From contig JAEWEV010000031.1 in the NCBI GenBank assembly GCA_023389155.1, forward strand, positions 1 to 57,774: 57,774 nucleotides of DNA, read 5' to 3'. Source of the stretch: Pseudomonadota bacterium (GTDB lineage Bacteria > Pseudomonadota > Gammaproteobacteria > Burkholderiales > Burkholderiaceae_B). Positions 13,331 through 22,129 of this stretch are shown here, piece by piece. The position numbers were made by a program, and so were the translations under genes. The notes beneath the pieces are model-generated. The model was given only the letters and a program-made list of their open reading frames with translations. It was not told the DNA's origin and did not search any database. Each line of letters opens with the position of its first letter. The first letter of the stretch is position 1.

Positions 13331-14061
13331 CAGCACAGGCCTCCGTTTACGGCAAGGACCTGCCGGGTAATATAGCCTGCCTTATCCGACATCAGGAAGG
13401 TGACTGCGGCAGCGACTTCTTCAGGGTTTCCTGGGCGCTGGGCGGGAATGGCTTTCAGGATCTCTTCGACTGGCACGTGCTCGTCAAGCATGTCGGTATC
13501 GATCAGTCCCGGCGCTACGCAGTTGACGGTGATGCGCCGTTTGGCCAGTTCCACGGCCAGGGCCTTGGCGGCGCCAATCAGTCCGGCCTTGGACGCGCTG
13601 TAATTGACCTGTCCGCGATTGCCGATAAGCCCGGACACCGAGGCCATACACACGATACGCCCCGGCTTGCGGCGCCGGATCATGGGCATGACCAGCGGGT
13701 GAAGCACGTTATAGAAGCCGCCCAGATTGGTATCGAGAACCTGGTCCCAGTCCTGGTCAGTGAAAGCCGGAAAGGCATTGTCGCGGGTCAGGCCTGCATT
13801 GAGGACCACGCCATAGAACGCCTCGTGGCTCTGTAAATAGGTTTCAAGGGTCTGCCGGCACGCGTCCCGGTCCGAGACGTCAAATTGCAGGATATCGGCC
13901 TCGCGGCCCAGTGCATGGATCTCGTCGGCCACCTGCTGCGCGTCTTCGCGTCGCTGGCGGCAATGCAGCGTAAGGTCGTAACCCGCCCGGGCCAGATCCA
14001 GGGCAATGGCTTTTCCGATGCCGCGGCTGGAACCGGTGATGAAAACACGATTTGCGGTCAT
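13330..14061 (-). CDS. Aryl polyene cluster 3-oxoacyl-ACP reductase (FabG-like, ApeQ-type)
   Basis: NADPH-dependent reductase of the short-chain dehydrogenase family that reduces the keto group formed in each elongation round. The 243 residues contain the nucleotide motif TGSSRGIGKA (about 10-19), NAGLTRD, the catalytic serine in MASVSGLIGNRGQ and the YSASKAG motif with catalytic Tyr and Lys, then NCVAPGLIDTDM. The start overlaps the preceding dehydratase gene as ATGA, and the stop overlaps the next ketosynthase start, showing translational coupling. Distinction from housekeeping FabG rests on its position. Confidence 0.9.
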   Translation of the reverse strand: MTANRVFITGSSRGIGKAIALDLARAGYDLTLHCRQRREDAQQVADEIHALGREADILQFDVSDRDACRQTLETYLQSHEAFYGVVLNAGLTRDNAFPAFTDQDWDQVLDTNLGGFYNVLHPLVMPMIRRRKPGRIVCMASVSGLIGNRGQVNYSASKAGLIGAAKALAVELAKRRITVNCVAPGLIDTDMLDEHVPVEEILKAIPAQRPGNPEEVAAAVTFLMSDKAGYITRQVLAVNGGLC

Positions 14062-14639
14062 ACCGCTTGCTCCTGAAGGTAATGATCAATATCGGGCGGG
14101 CTGAATACGCTAAGTCTGGCGGTGGCGACAGGGGTGGCGTTGTCGCGATCTGCCGTCTTGCCTCTCGCGGTCCCGGCATCGGTCGCCCCGGCGCTAGCCG
14201 TCCTGGTACTCGTTGTCGCATCGCCAGCCGTCCCGCTACCCGCCTCGCCCTTTTCGAGCAGCGCCAGGCTGCAATCGAAGACGCCAAAGCCAGTGGCTTC
14301 GTCGCGCGTGGAGGCTTCAACCTGTACTCGCAGCACGCTTCCTGCCGGTACGCTGGCGCGCAGGATGGTGACTTCGCGGCTGCCCAACAGAAAGCCCAGT
14401 TTTACCGGCAGTCCGGCGTCATGGGCCTGGCAGCCGGCAAACGCCGCCACCGCCTGTGCCATGATTTCAATGCCACACCACATGGGCAGCTGCTGCTGTT
14501 CATCCAGAAACAGGTGATCAGGACCGATGCGTGCCAGGCCTTGCAGGTGTGTATCGGAATAGGTGGTAATTTCATCCAGGAGAATCATGTTGCCAGCGTG
14601 TGGCAGCAAGGGAGCGAGGTGGCGAATTGGGGTCCGCAT
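14058..14639 (-). CDS. Hotdog-fold 3-hydroxyacyl-ACP dehydratase (ApeP-type)
   Basis: Predicted to remove water from the 3-hydroxyacyl chain, giving the conjugated double bonds. The hotdog signature LLPHAGNMILLDEI (about residues 11-24, with His14) and GIEIMAQAVAA (56-66, with Glu58) matches the small dehydratase subunit found in aryl polyene clusters. That subunit works with a second hotdog protein, which here is probably the C-terminal domain of the AMP-ligase fusion. A low-complexity Ala/Thr/Gly/Asp-rich segment of about 40 residues (roughly 130-170) is inserted before the last strand. The gene overlaps its neighbours by TGATG and ATGA junctions. Confidence 0.85.
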   Translation of the reverse strand: MRTPIRHLAPLLPHAGNMILLDEITTYSDTHLQGLARIGPDHLFLDEQQQLPMWCGIEIMAQAVAAFAGCQAHDAGLPVKLGFLLGSREVTILRASVPAGSVLRVQVEASTRDEATGFGVFDCSLALLEKGEAGSGTAGDATTSTRTASAGATDAGTARGKTADRDNATPVATARLSVFSPPDIDHYLQEQAV

Positions 14640-15835
14640 CAGGTGTCTTCTCCCAGTATCAGAACGGTATTATTGCCACCAAAGGCAAATGAGAGGCTCA
14701 TGCCGATACGTCGGGGGGTCGGCCAGGTCGAGTCGTGATCTGTCAGCCTGATGGCAGGCAGTGCCGGATCGACGTGGGCGTCCCAGTGCTGTGCAGGCAG
14801 TTTTCCCTCGGGGTTGCTCTGCCTGTCAATCACGCCCCATAGAATCGCTGCTTCCAGCGCGCCTGCCGCTCCCAGCGTATGGCCGGTCAGTGGCTTGGTA
14901 CTGGTGCACGGCACGCCTTCGGGAAAGCAGTTTGCCATGGCCAGGCTTTCCATACTGTCATTCAGTTCGGTGGCCGTGCCGTGCAGATTCACCCAACCGA
15001 TGTCTTCCGGCTGCAGCCCGGCCCGTTCAAGCGCTTCACCGATTGCCTGCATGGCCCCTCTGGCTTCGGGATCGGGTGAGGACATATGCCAGGCATCAGA
15101 GCTATTGCCGTAACCCAGCAGCGGTAAACCGCCCTCCTGCTCACGGCTCAACAGGAAAAGCGCTGCGGCTTCTCCAATGTTGATACCGTCCCGGTTGATC
15201 GAAAAGGGGTTGGCAATGCCGGACGAGAGTGCCTGCAGGGAATCAAAGCCATTAATGGTCAGGCGGGCGAGGGAATCAACCCCGCCGCACACGACAGCGT
15301 CGCACAGACCGGTGGCAAGCAGGCGGTGGGCGGTGATCACGGCGCGGGCGCCGGAGGTGCATGCCGTAGACAGACTGTAGACGGGGCCGCCCAGGCCATA
15401 ATGGTGGGCAAGAAAATCGGCCGGCGCGGAAAGCAGCTGGTATTCGTGTCGATACAGCCCGCGGTGCCAGTTGCCGTCCTGGGCAAAGGCTTCGAATGCA
15501 GCGTAGTTGTCGTCTACCCCGGTAGTCGTGGTACCGATAATGACGCCGATGCGATCGGCGCCGTAGCGGGTACGGGCGGTCTGAATCTGCGCATCGAGCT
15601 GTATCGCTGCCTGCCAGAGCAGACGGTTATTGTGGGTATCGAAATGATCCGGGGTGTCTGCGGGCAGGGCCGGTGGCGCGACTGAGGGACTTCCCGTGTA
15701 GATGGTTTTTTCCGCTACCCAGGCTGTGGACGGTGTGAGCGGCGACGCCGGGACGCCGTACAGCGCCTGCATGGTTTCTGTAAAGGTCAGACCCAGCGCG
15801 CTGACAGTGGCGGGTTGACTCAGGTAACTTCTCAT
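14639..15835 (-). CDS. Aryl polyene cluster beta-ketoacyl-ACP synthase (second ketosynthase)
   Basis: A 398-residue condensing enzyme with intact catalytic residues: Cys159 (LSTACTSGA), His285 (NLHGTATE) and His319 (LTGHTLGA). It starts by ATGA overlap with the lipoprotein gene and ends by overlap with the dehydratase gene. Aryl polyene clusters usually carry two active ketosynthases, one working with the chain-length factor and one thought to act alone, for example at priming (the ApeR type). Which role this one plays is inferred from gene order only. It is more divergent from FabF than the other cluster ketosynthase. Confidence 0.85.
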   Translation of the reverse strand: MRSYLSQPATVSALGLTFTETMQALYGVPASPLTPSTAWVAEKTIYTGSPSVAPPALPADTPDHFDTHNNRLLWQAAIQLDAQIQTARTRYGADRIGVIIGTTTTGVDDNYAAFEAFAQDGNWHRGLYRHEYQLLSAPADFLAHHYGLGGPVYSLSTACTSGARAVITAHRLLATGLCDAVVCGGVDSLARLTINGFDSLQALSSGIANPFSINRDGINIGEAAALFLLSREQEGGLPLLGYGNSSDAWHMSSPDPEARGAMQAIGEALERAGLQPEDIGWVNLHGTATELNDSMESLAMANCFPEGVPCTSTKPLTGHTLGAAGALEAAILWGVIDRQSNPEGKLPAQHWDAHVDPALPAIRLTDHDSTWPTPRRIGMSLSFAFGGNNTVLILGEDT

Positions 15836-16533
15836 GATGATGCCGGTAGAGGGGTAATATGCCAGTGACGGTGGTCAGGCAGCACAATCCTGGTAACCGG
15901 CGTCTGCGATACCGCGGGCTGCCTCACTGGCGCCTGTTTTACAGATGTCCGGGTATCGGATGCATGCGTACCTGGTGGGAGATGCGTACGCGGAACCGGG
16001 GGCCGGGCAAGGGAGGGCTTGTTCGTACTTGCGGCCTGCGCTGTTCCTGCCTGCGTTGGCAATTGCAGCGACCAGAGCATGCGTCCATCGCGGCTGAACG
16101 TATAGGCAGGATCGCTGCTGTTTTTCGAGGAGGTGATGACGACGTCGGGATAGGCAGCAGGCCATTGCTGCCTTGGTATCTGCGAAGCAAGGATGGCTTC
16201 GAAGAGCTGGCGCGCAGCCGGATTGGGCGGAAGAAAACCATCGGTAGTCCAGGTGCCATCGCGCAATTGCAGGCGAGCCAGCGGCGCACCCAGCGCATTG
16301 GTCTGTATCCATCGCGTGGCGCCGTCGGACTCGGGCTGCACCACAAGAAGACTGTCTTCGGTCTGGCCGGAATCGCTTACCAGAGTCAGCTTGTAGGTCT
16401 GCAATCGGGCAGCAGGCGCCTGGGCCTGTTGTGGCAGGATAGAGGTAGACGCGCAGCCGCCCAGCATGAGCACCAGCAGTGTGCACAGCCAGGCGCTTGC
16501 CGCCTTGCGATCAGTTCCCCAGTTGTGCTTCAC
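15832..16533 (-). CDS. Outer-membrane-type lipoprotein of aryl polyene clusters (DUF3261-like)
   Basis: Begins with a basic region, a hydrophobic stretch and a lipobox ending LGGC, so it should be processed by signal peptidase II; the residues after Cys (AST) do not signal inner-membrane retention. The core (about 45-160) resembles the DUF3261 lipoproteins found next to LolA-like and MMPL proteins in aryl polyene clusters, where a role in moving or anchoring the pigment lipid at the outer membrane is presumed. The C-terminal third is Pro/Thr/Ala-rich low complexity. The GTG at 16533 was chosen because GGAG lies about 7 nt upstream; this overlaps the flavin enzyme gene by 23 nt. Confidence 0.72.
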   Translation of the reverse strand: MKHNWGTDRKAASAWLCTLLVLMLGGCASTSILPQQAQAPAARLQTYKLTLVSDSGQTEDSLLVVQPESDGATRWIQTNALGAPLARLQLRDGTWTTDGFLPPNPAARQLFEAILASQIPRQQWPAAYPDVVITSSKNSSDPAYTFSRDGRMLWSLQLPTQAGTAQAASTNKPSLARPPVPRTHLPPGTHASDTRTSVKQAPVRQPAVSQTPVTRIVLPDHRHWHITPLPASS

Positions 16534-17767
16534 CACATATCTCCGCCAGCGCACTCAGGCGCCGTTCTGATTTTTCTACGAACGGGTTGCTGGTGTCCCA
16601 CGCATACCCTGCCAGGACGGCGGCGATCATGCGCCGTATGTCCTGATTGACCTGTTCGGAGTATATTACATCCTGAAAGCGATAGTCGTACCAGCCCGCC
16701 ACGTAGGTTTTGAACGTGTCGATGCCAACGCGCAACGGCACAACGAACTCCGTCTGCCAGTCTGCTGGTTGCCCGCGCAGGGTTTTGTCGACAAGTGCAG
16801 TAGCCAGCCTGGCTGACTGCAGGGCGATGGTGACCCCGGATGAGAAAACTGGGTCGAGAAATTCGGCTGCGTTGCCCAGTAAGGCAAAACGCTGGCCGTG
16901 CAGCGTGGTTACGTTTGCCGAATAACCGCGCAGGCAATTGACCGGGGTGTCCCACCGGGCCTCTGTTAAGAGGCGCTGCAGTCGCGGTATCTCGTTTGTG
17001 ATGTCCTGAAGGAACTGCAGCGGTTCACGCTCGCCTTTTGCCAGTCTGTCAGGTTCGCCGACGACACCGATGGAGCAGCGGCCATGGCTGAAGGGGATCA
17101 GCCACATCCATATGGCCCTGTCCTGCGGATGGGTGGCAATGGTAATTTTTTCACGATCAAATTGCGGATCGTCGATATTGTCCTGGATGTGGGTAAACCA
17201 GGCCTCCCGCATGGGAAAGGACGAAGGCCGCTCCAGATCCAGCAGACGGGGCAGCACGCGACCATAGCCACTGGCGTCCAGCACAAAGCGTGCCTGAAGG
17301 GTAAACGGCTCCTCCTGCTCGTTTTTGACTGAGAGCGTGGCGTGTTCCTCGTTCGTGGTGAGGTTGGTCACGGTATGGCCAAAATGGACGCTGGCGCCTT
17401 TTCTTTCTGCTTCCTGGATAAGAATCTGATCGAAGCGGGCCCGCTCGACCTGAAAAGTGGTACCCGGACCGGGCGTGAATTTGTCGCGAAAATCAATCTC
17501 GGTATAGTTGTGACCCCAGGTAAATGCCGCACCGTTCTTGACCTGGAACCCGGCCTGGTTAACCACGTCCAGCAAATCGGCTTCCTTGAGGATTTCCATG
17601 CAGTAGGGCAGAAGGCTTTCACCAATGGAAAAGCGGGGAAAGTGCTGTCGTTCCAGGACGCAGACCTGCCAGCCACGCTGTTGCAGCAGGGCGGCTGCAA
17701 CCGAGCCGGATGGGCCGGCCCCGATAATGGCGACGTCTGTGCTTGCGGGTAAGGTAATGTTTTTCAT
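16511..17767 (-). CDS. Flavin-dependent halogenase-like oxidoreductase in aryl polyene cluster
   Basis: FAD protein with the dinucleotide motif GAGPSGS (residues 16-22). It also has two hallmarks of flavin-dependent halogenases: a lysine at position 77 in the context FQVKNGAAFTWG, matching the place of the lysine that binds hypohalous acid, and WMWLIP at 220-225, the WxWxIP motif. The region DPVFSSGV near residue 300 is also typical. Related brominated pigments, the xanthomonadins of Xanthomonas, are made by clusters that include a halogenase, so a halogenated aryl head group is plausible. Some relatives in this superfamily are reductases or have no known substrate. Length 418 is normal for phenol-type halogenases. 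Confidence 0.78.
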   Translation of the reverse strand: MKNITLPASTDVAIIGAGPSGSVAAALLQQRGWQVCVLERQHFPRFSIGESLLPYCMEILKEADLLDVVNQAGFQVKNGAAFTWGHNYTEIDFRDKFTPGPGTTFQVERARFDQILIQEAERKGASVHFGHTVTNLTTNEEHATLSVKNEQEEPFTLQARFVLDASGYGRVLPRLLDLERPSSFPMREAWFTHIQDNIDDPQFDREKITIATHPQDRAIWMWLIPFSHGRCSIGVVGEPDRLAKGEREPLQFLQDITNEIPRLQRLLTEARWDTPVNCLRGYSANVTTLHGQRFALLGNAAEFLDPVFSSGVTIALQSARLATALVDKTLRGQPADWQTEFVVPLRVGIDTFKTYVAGWYDYRFQDVIYSEQVNQDIRRMIAAVLAGYAWDTSNPFVEKSERRLSALAEICGEAQLGN

Positions 17768-17780
17768 CAGGCGTATCCAG

Positions 17781-20138
17781 TCAGAAATGGGATTGAACCG
17801 GGGTTCCCGGCGTCAGGAATGATCGCATATACCAGAAAGTATATATGACGTTACATAGCACTCCCAGCACGACACTCAGTCCGAAGGTCGAGACGGCCGG
17901 CGTGGTGCTGAAATACAGCAGGCCGAAGGTAATCATGGTCGTGACCGATGCCATGAAAATACCGGCGGCTTTCTCTTCGGGCGGCAGGGTGGGCGTGCTG
18001 GCATAGACCGCGTAATCGATGCCGATGGCTGTCACCAGCAGCAGGCCGAAGATGCAGAACAGATTCAGGGGAATACCTGTCAGGCCGGAAAGACTCATGA
18101 CCGTTAGCGAGGCCGAGAGCGGCACCAGCAGGATGCGCAGGGCAGGCCGGGTGCCGAAGACACGATACAGAATCAGAAAACCCACGATATAAGAAAGCAG
18201 TTTCAGGACAATCGCTTCCAGGCGCGTCTGGGCAAAGAGTGCGTTGACATGGCTACGCTGATCGACCAGCGTCACGCCGGAAAGGTGCTCTGCCAGTGCG
18301 GGCAGAACAGAGGGGTCGTTCAGCCCGTTCATGGTGACCATGCTGGCCGGGTGACCATGCTCATCGCGGCCCAGCCAAAGCATGCGCCAGGGTTCCGCAA
18401 GAGGGCCCTTCAGGGCGGCGTCAATCGTAGTCAGGGGCCGGTTCTGGCGACGCAGGAGTTCAGCGCGCACCGCGTCATCGGGCACACCAAGGGCGCGCAG
18501 GGGGGCCCAGTCCTGGGGGCGCTGCGACAGGGAGGCCAGCGTTGCGTTCAGGGCCTGCTGTTCTTCCGCGGGATTGACCCATTGGGACAGGGCCCTGTAG
18601 TTGCGTAATTGTTTGTCTGCCACCAGGGCGTCCAGCCGGCTTGTCAGGCGCTGCTCAGTTTGCAGCAGGCTGTTCTCACTGTCTGCCTGCACGATAAAAT
18701 ACTGGCTGGTAGGTTCGATGCCGGTCAGCCTGCCCACCTCTTGCGCCTGTTCCAGCAGCGGCGGAGGGGTGTTCACCCAGTTGCGGATGTCATCGTGCCA
18801 GTCGCTCAGGTAGAGGCCTCCCGCTCCAAGGAAGAGCAACAGGATGGCCAGCAGGGGTGTGCGCCGGATGCACTCTCCGCTACGGGCGATACCCTGTCTC
18901 AGGCTGGCAAGCAGGGTCAGCAGTTGCGGCACAGGACGCGGCCGCCAGTGATGGAAAAGCGCCGGAAGCAGCAGTCGTGTGAACAGGAAGGTGCTGATGA
19001 GCGCGGCAGAAGAAAAGACGGCGGTCTGCTGCAGGATCGACAGCGGCGTAAGCAGCAGAAACAGGTAACCGGTAACGGTAACAGATAGGCTGATGATAAA
19101 TGGTCGGGATACCCTTCGGACGGCCACCCAGGGATGCCAGCGTGAATCCAGGGTTGCGTGGCTCAGCCAGTGCAGCGGGAAATCAACCACCAGACCCACC
19201 AGGCTGGTGCCGATGATCAGTGTCAGAATGTGGACAGAGCCCAGTAGCGCCACGCAGGCCGCAAAACCGGCCAGCAGTCCGGCCAGCACCGGAACGGCGA
19301 GCAGCAGAATCCGTGGCGAGCGGAACATGAGTAGCAGAAACAGGATGGTCAGCCCGCCCCCGACGAGACTCATCCAGGTGCTCTCATGGCCGCCTTCGAC
19401 CTTGCCCTGTGCGCTATAGATGGCGCCCCCAGCCATGAGGACCTGCGCCTGCTTTTGTGTCGCCTCTTGTCGGGTATGGTCAATGAGGCTCAGCAGGGCC
19501 TCATCGCTGCCTGGCCTGCCCGTGGCGTCCAGTTGCGCCCTTATCAGGTACCAGATGCGATTGTCCGCCTCGACCTGCATGGTATTGCTTGCGATGTCGT
19601 AGTGCACGGCGGATGCCGACTGCAGCTTGTCTGACAGTCGGGACGCCAGGCCCAGCCAGTCCTGGTCGACGGGTATCACGCTCTGGGCTCCCATCGGTGA
19701 AGTCATGCGCTGCACTCGTTCCCGAAACCAGGCTTGCGGATCACTCGCCAGGGATTCGCGGGCCTGAGGAGGCAGGCCCGCCTGATCCATTTGGCTGAGT
19801 TGTTGCCTCAGGGCATCCACGTCTTCCGACACATGCAGATCCACACGTTCGAACAGTTGGCTGTCAGTCCACAGCTTTGCCTGTCTTTCTGCCGCCGCCA
19901 GGGCAGTGGCCGGGTCTGCGGCGCTGGTCAGCACAATGATTTGCCGGTTCAGTGAATGCCGAACGGCATCCTGCGCCTTTTTTGCTACAGGACTCTGTGT
20001 ACTTTCAGAGGGGAGCAGATCCAGCAGGTCGGTATGGACGGGCTGGCGAGCCACCAGTTGCCAGACAGAATACAGTAGCAGTCCCCCCAGGACGAGGACG
20101 TACAGTCCGGCCCAGCCGCGTTCATTGTTCAAGCGCAT
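17781..20138 (-). CDS. MMPL/RND-family exporter of aryl polyene cluster
   Basis: Large inner-membrane protein (about 785 residues) with the layout of MMPL-type RND transporters. It has one N-terminal helix, a periplasmic domain (roughly 45-250), a bundle of helices (about 255-410), a second single helix near 430, a second periplasmic domain (about 450-625) and a final helix bundle. Such a protein accompanies LolA-like carriers in aryl polyene clusters and is thought to lift the lipid-linked pigment out of the inner membrane. The ATG at 20138 overlaps the LolA-like gene by 17 nt; an in-frame ATG three codons earlier is possible because neither has a clear ribosome site. Confidence 0.85.
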   Translation of the reverse strand: MRLNNERGWAGLYVLVLGGLLLYSVWQLVARQPVHTDLLDLLPSESTQSPVAKKAQDAVRHSLNRQIIVLTSAADPATALAAAERQAKLWTDSQLFERVDLHVSEDVDALRQQLSQMDQAGLPPQARESLASDPQAWFRERVQRMTSPMGAQSVIPVDQDWLGLASRLSDKLQSASAVHYDIASNTMQVEADNRIWYLIRAQLDATGRPGSDEALLSLIDHTRQEATQKQAQVLMAGGAIYSAQGKVEGGHESTWMSLVGGGLTILFLLLMFRSPRILLLAVPVLAGLLAGFAACVALLGSVHILTLIIGTSLVGLVVDFPLHWLSHATLDSRWHPWVAVRRVSRPFIISLSVTVTGYLFLLLTPLSILQQTAVFSSAALISTFLFTRLLLPALFHHWRPRPVPQLLTLLASLRQGIARSGECIRRTPLLAILLLFLGAGGLYLSDWHDDIRNWVNTPPPLLEQAQEVGRLTGIEPTSQYFIVQADSENSLLQTEQRLTSRLDALVADKQLRNYRALSQWVNPAEEQQALNATLASLSQRPQDWAPLRALGVPDDAVRAELLRRQNRPLTTIDAALKGPLAEPWRMLWLGRDEHGHPASMVTMNGLNDPSVLPALAEHLSGVTLVDQRSHVNALFAQTRLEAIVLKLLSYIVGFLILYRVFGTRPALRILLVPLSASLTVMSLSGLTGIPLNLFCIFGLLLVTAIGIDYAVYASTPTLPPEEKAAGIFMASVTTMITFGLLYFSTTPAVSTFGLSVVLGVLCNVIYTFWYMRSFLTPGTPVQSHF

Positions 20139-20748
20139 GCTGGGCATCTGCCGGCAGGGGCTGGTTGATTCGCAGATTGGAGAACAGGATTTCACTCCTG
20201 TCGCCTTGCGTTTCGTTGAGTGTCACCTGATTGATGGTCTGGCCGCCGGCAATGGTGATACGTTGAAAAATCTGTTTGAGAACGGCCGTCGAAGGCGTAA
20301 GTGTCAGGGTCCAGCTATCGGCGCTGCCTTCCAGGGACTGGTTGAACTGTCCCGACAGGCTGCGGGTATTGCCAGAGAGCAGATCCAGGAAAAGACGGAT
20401 CTGAGATTTGCTGCCCGCACCTTGCTGTTGCAGCGGCTGCCAGTTTCCGGCGGCGTCCTTCTGCATCATGCCTTCAGGGGTGATGCGGATGGTACTGGCG
20501 ATGGGACTGATGGTTTCCCATAGCAGGCCCTTATCTGTCTGCATGACGAACTTGCCCTGGCTTAGCAGGGGCTGTTCCAGCGAGCGCAGAAAGCGCTTCT
20601 GCTGTACATCACCCTGCACGCTCTGATGTTTGGAAAGCTGTTTTTCCAGATCCTGCAGGGTGAAGGCGTAAACAGTACTGCCCAGCAGTGTCAGGAATGC
20701 TGCTGCCGACAGAAGAAATGCGCAACGCAGGGATCTGATCATGGTCAT
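20122..20748 (-). CDS. LolA-like periplasmic carrier
   Basis: Secreted protein of about 208 residues with a signal peptide (hydrophobic stretch ending STVYA near residue 30) and the LolA-type fold. The recognisable parts are LEKQLSKHQSVQGDVQQKRFL, then LLSQGKFVMQTDKGLLWET and TIRITPEGMMQ. In aryl polyene clusters it is presumed to carry the lipid-linked pigment across the periplasm, by analogy with lipoprotein transport by LolA; that step is not shown here. It lies between the thioesterase and exporter genes. Start codons at 20769 (TTG), 20748 (ATG) and 20742 (ATG) are all possible; the first ATG was taken. Confidence 0.82.
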   Translation of the reverse strand: MTMIRSLRCAFLLSAAAFLTLLGSTVYAFTLQDLEKQLSKHQSVQGDVQQKRFLRSLEQPLLSQGKFVMQTDKGLLWETISPIASTIRITPEGMMQKDAAGNWQPLQQQGAGSKSQIRLFLDLLSGNTRSLSGQFNQSLEGSADSWTLTLTPSTAVLKQIFQRITIAGGQTINQVTLNETQGDRSEILFSNLRINQPLPADAQHALEQ

Positions 20749-20775
20749 AAATACAACACTCGCTACCAAAGGGGG

Positions 20776-21210
20776 TCAGTTTGCTGACTGCAGAATCCGG
20801 CGGATCGTGTCCTGCCAGTCCTGCGGGGTTTCAAATTGCATGTCGCGGGTCTTCATGCATACCGCGACCTGCGTAGTTTCGGCCTGGGTCAGGCGCTCTC
20901 CGGATGTTGCGTCGGTAATGACGTAACGGATGCGCAGGCGTGATTCCCACTCGGATATCTGTGCCTGAACCTGCACCTGTTGCCCGAATACGGCAGGGCG
21001 CACGTACTTCAGTTGCATGGTCACAACGGGCCAGACATAGCCCGCGTCACGCATCTTGTCATAGTTATAGCCCACTTTATCGAGCAAGGCACAGCGTGCG
21101 ACTTCCAGATATTTCACATAGTGACCGTGCCACACCATTTGCATCGCGTCCACATCGAAGAACGGAATCGTCAGAGGCACCGAAATGCTCAGCCCGGGAT
21201 GGTTAGTCAT
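20776..21210 (-). CDS. Acyl-CoA/ACP thioesterase of the 4-hydroxybenzoyl-CoA thioesterase type
   Basis: Small hotdog protein (144 residues) with the 4HBT motif: FFDVDAMQMVWHGHYVKYLEVAR, whose second aspartate is the expected catalytic residue. Members hydrolyse acyl- or aroyl-thioesters. In this cluster it might release or edit the aryl polyenoyl chain, or free misloaded starter units. The ATG at 21210 overlaps the acyltransferase gene by 8 nt and has a weak GGAAA upstream; an ATG six codons earlier is less likely. Confidence 0.82.
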   Translation of the reverse strand: MTNHPGLSISVPLTIPFFDVDAMQMVWHGHYVKYLEVARCALLDKVGYNYDKMRDAGYVWPVVTMQLKYVRPAVFGQQVQVQAQISEWESRLRIRYVITDATSGERLTQAETTQVAVCMKTRDMQFETPQDWQDTIRRILQSAN

Positions 21211-22129
21211 GGTGTTTCCAGAAGTCATAAAAATTGAACCATTGCAGAGGGGCCTTCAGGCAGACCCCTTCCAGGCGTTGCGCGTAACGCTGCACCCAGG
21301 TTCGGATGACGATGTCACGATCCTGCCTTGACCACTCAATGCGATCACTCATGCGCTCACAGCGCAGAATATATTTCCCCTGGTGTCGTGTGCAGAAAAG
21401 TGTATTGACACTGGCCTTGAGCAGTCCGGCCATCAGCCACGGACCCTGGGGGAAGTGTACCGTTTCTCCCAGGAAGGAGACCGGAATCACCTTTTCGCCG
21501 CGCACTGGCTCGCGATCGGCAGCAATGGCAATCCATTCGCCGTTATCCACGCGCTGCTGCAGCATCATCATAGTATCAATATCCAGCTCGGTTACCTGCA
21601 GCAGGCGGATATCGTTGTCTGCGCCCAGTTCGGCCATGACTTCGTTGTACATCTGCGCATGCTTGCTGTGAATCAGAATGTTGAGCACCAGGCCCTTGTG
21701 GTGGGAGACAAGGGCGCGGCTGATTTCGGTGTTGCCCAGATGCGAGCAGATCAGTATCTGGCCGCGGCCCCTGGCGTAAAGCATTTCCCGGTGAATGCCA
21801 TCGGGATCCTCAATGATGATGTGCTCGAAACGCAATCGTCCCTGCCAGACGGCGAAACGGTCAATCAGCGCCTGGCCGAACGCCAGGAACTGGCGGTATA
21901 CCGGGACCGAGGCTGGTACCAGATCGGATCGGCCGGACCAGTCGCGCAAATGCTGCTGATAATCGGCGATATTGCGGCGTTCTGCGGGCGAGGTGATGTA
22001 GAAGTACAGGACGACGATCCGTGTGAGGATGCCCAGCAGCCAGGCCGGACAATAGCGGATCAGCCGGGTCACCAGCCTGAGTACAAACAGATTGCCCCGT
22101 TCCTGTCTGGTGGACCAGTGCTCGCTCAT
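21203..22129 (-). CDS. Lipid A acyltransferase-like (LpxL/HtrB family) protein
   Basis: Inner-membrane acyltransferase of about 308 residues. An N-terminal hydrophobic segment (about 15-45) is followed by the family's catalytic-type motif, here CSHLGNTE (H-x4-E), then the downstream ADREPVRG and FLGETVHFPQGPWLMA segments. Housekeeping members add secondary acyl chains to lipid A; those in aryl polyene clusters probably attach the polyene or a fatty acid to a glycolipid carrier. The ATG at 22129 overlaps the glycosyltransferase stop as ATGA with AGGAGA upstream, which settles the start; a longer open frame upstream is just antisense to the previous gene's codons. Confidence 0.85.
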   Translation of the reverse strand: MSEHWSTRQERGNLFVLRLVTRLIRYCPAWLLGILTRIVVLYFYITSPAERRNIADYQQHLRDWSGRSDLVPASVPVYRQFLAFGQALIDRFAVWQGRLRFEHIIIEDPDGIHREMLYARGRGQILICSHLGNTEISRALVSHHKGLVLNILIHSKHAQMYNEVMAELGADNDIRLLQVTELDIDTMMMLQQRVDNGEWIAIAADREPVRGEKVIPVSFLGETVHFPQGPWLMAGLLKASVNTLFCTRHQGKYILRCERMSDRIEWSRQDRDIVIRTWVQRYAQRLEGVCLKAPLQWFNFYDFWKHHD

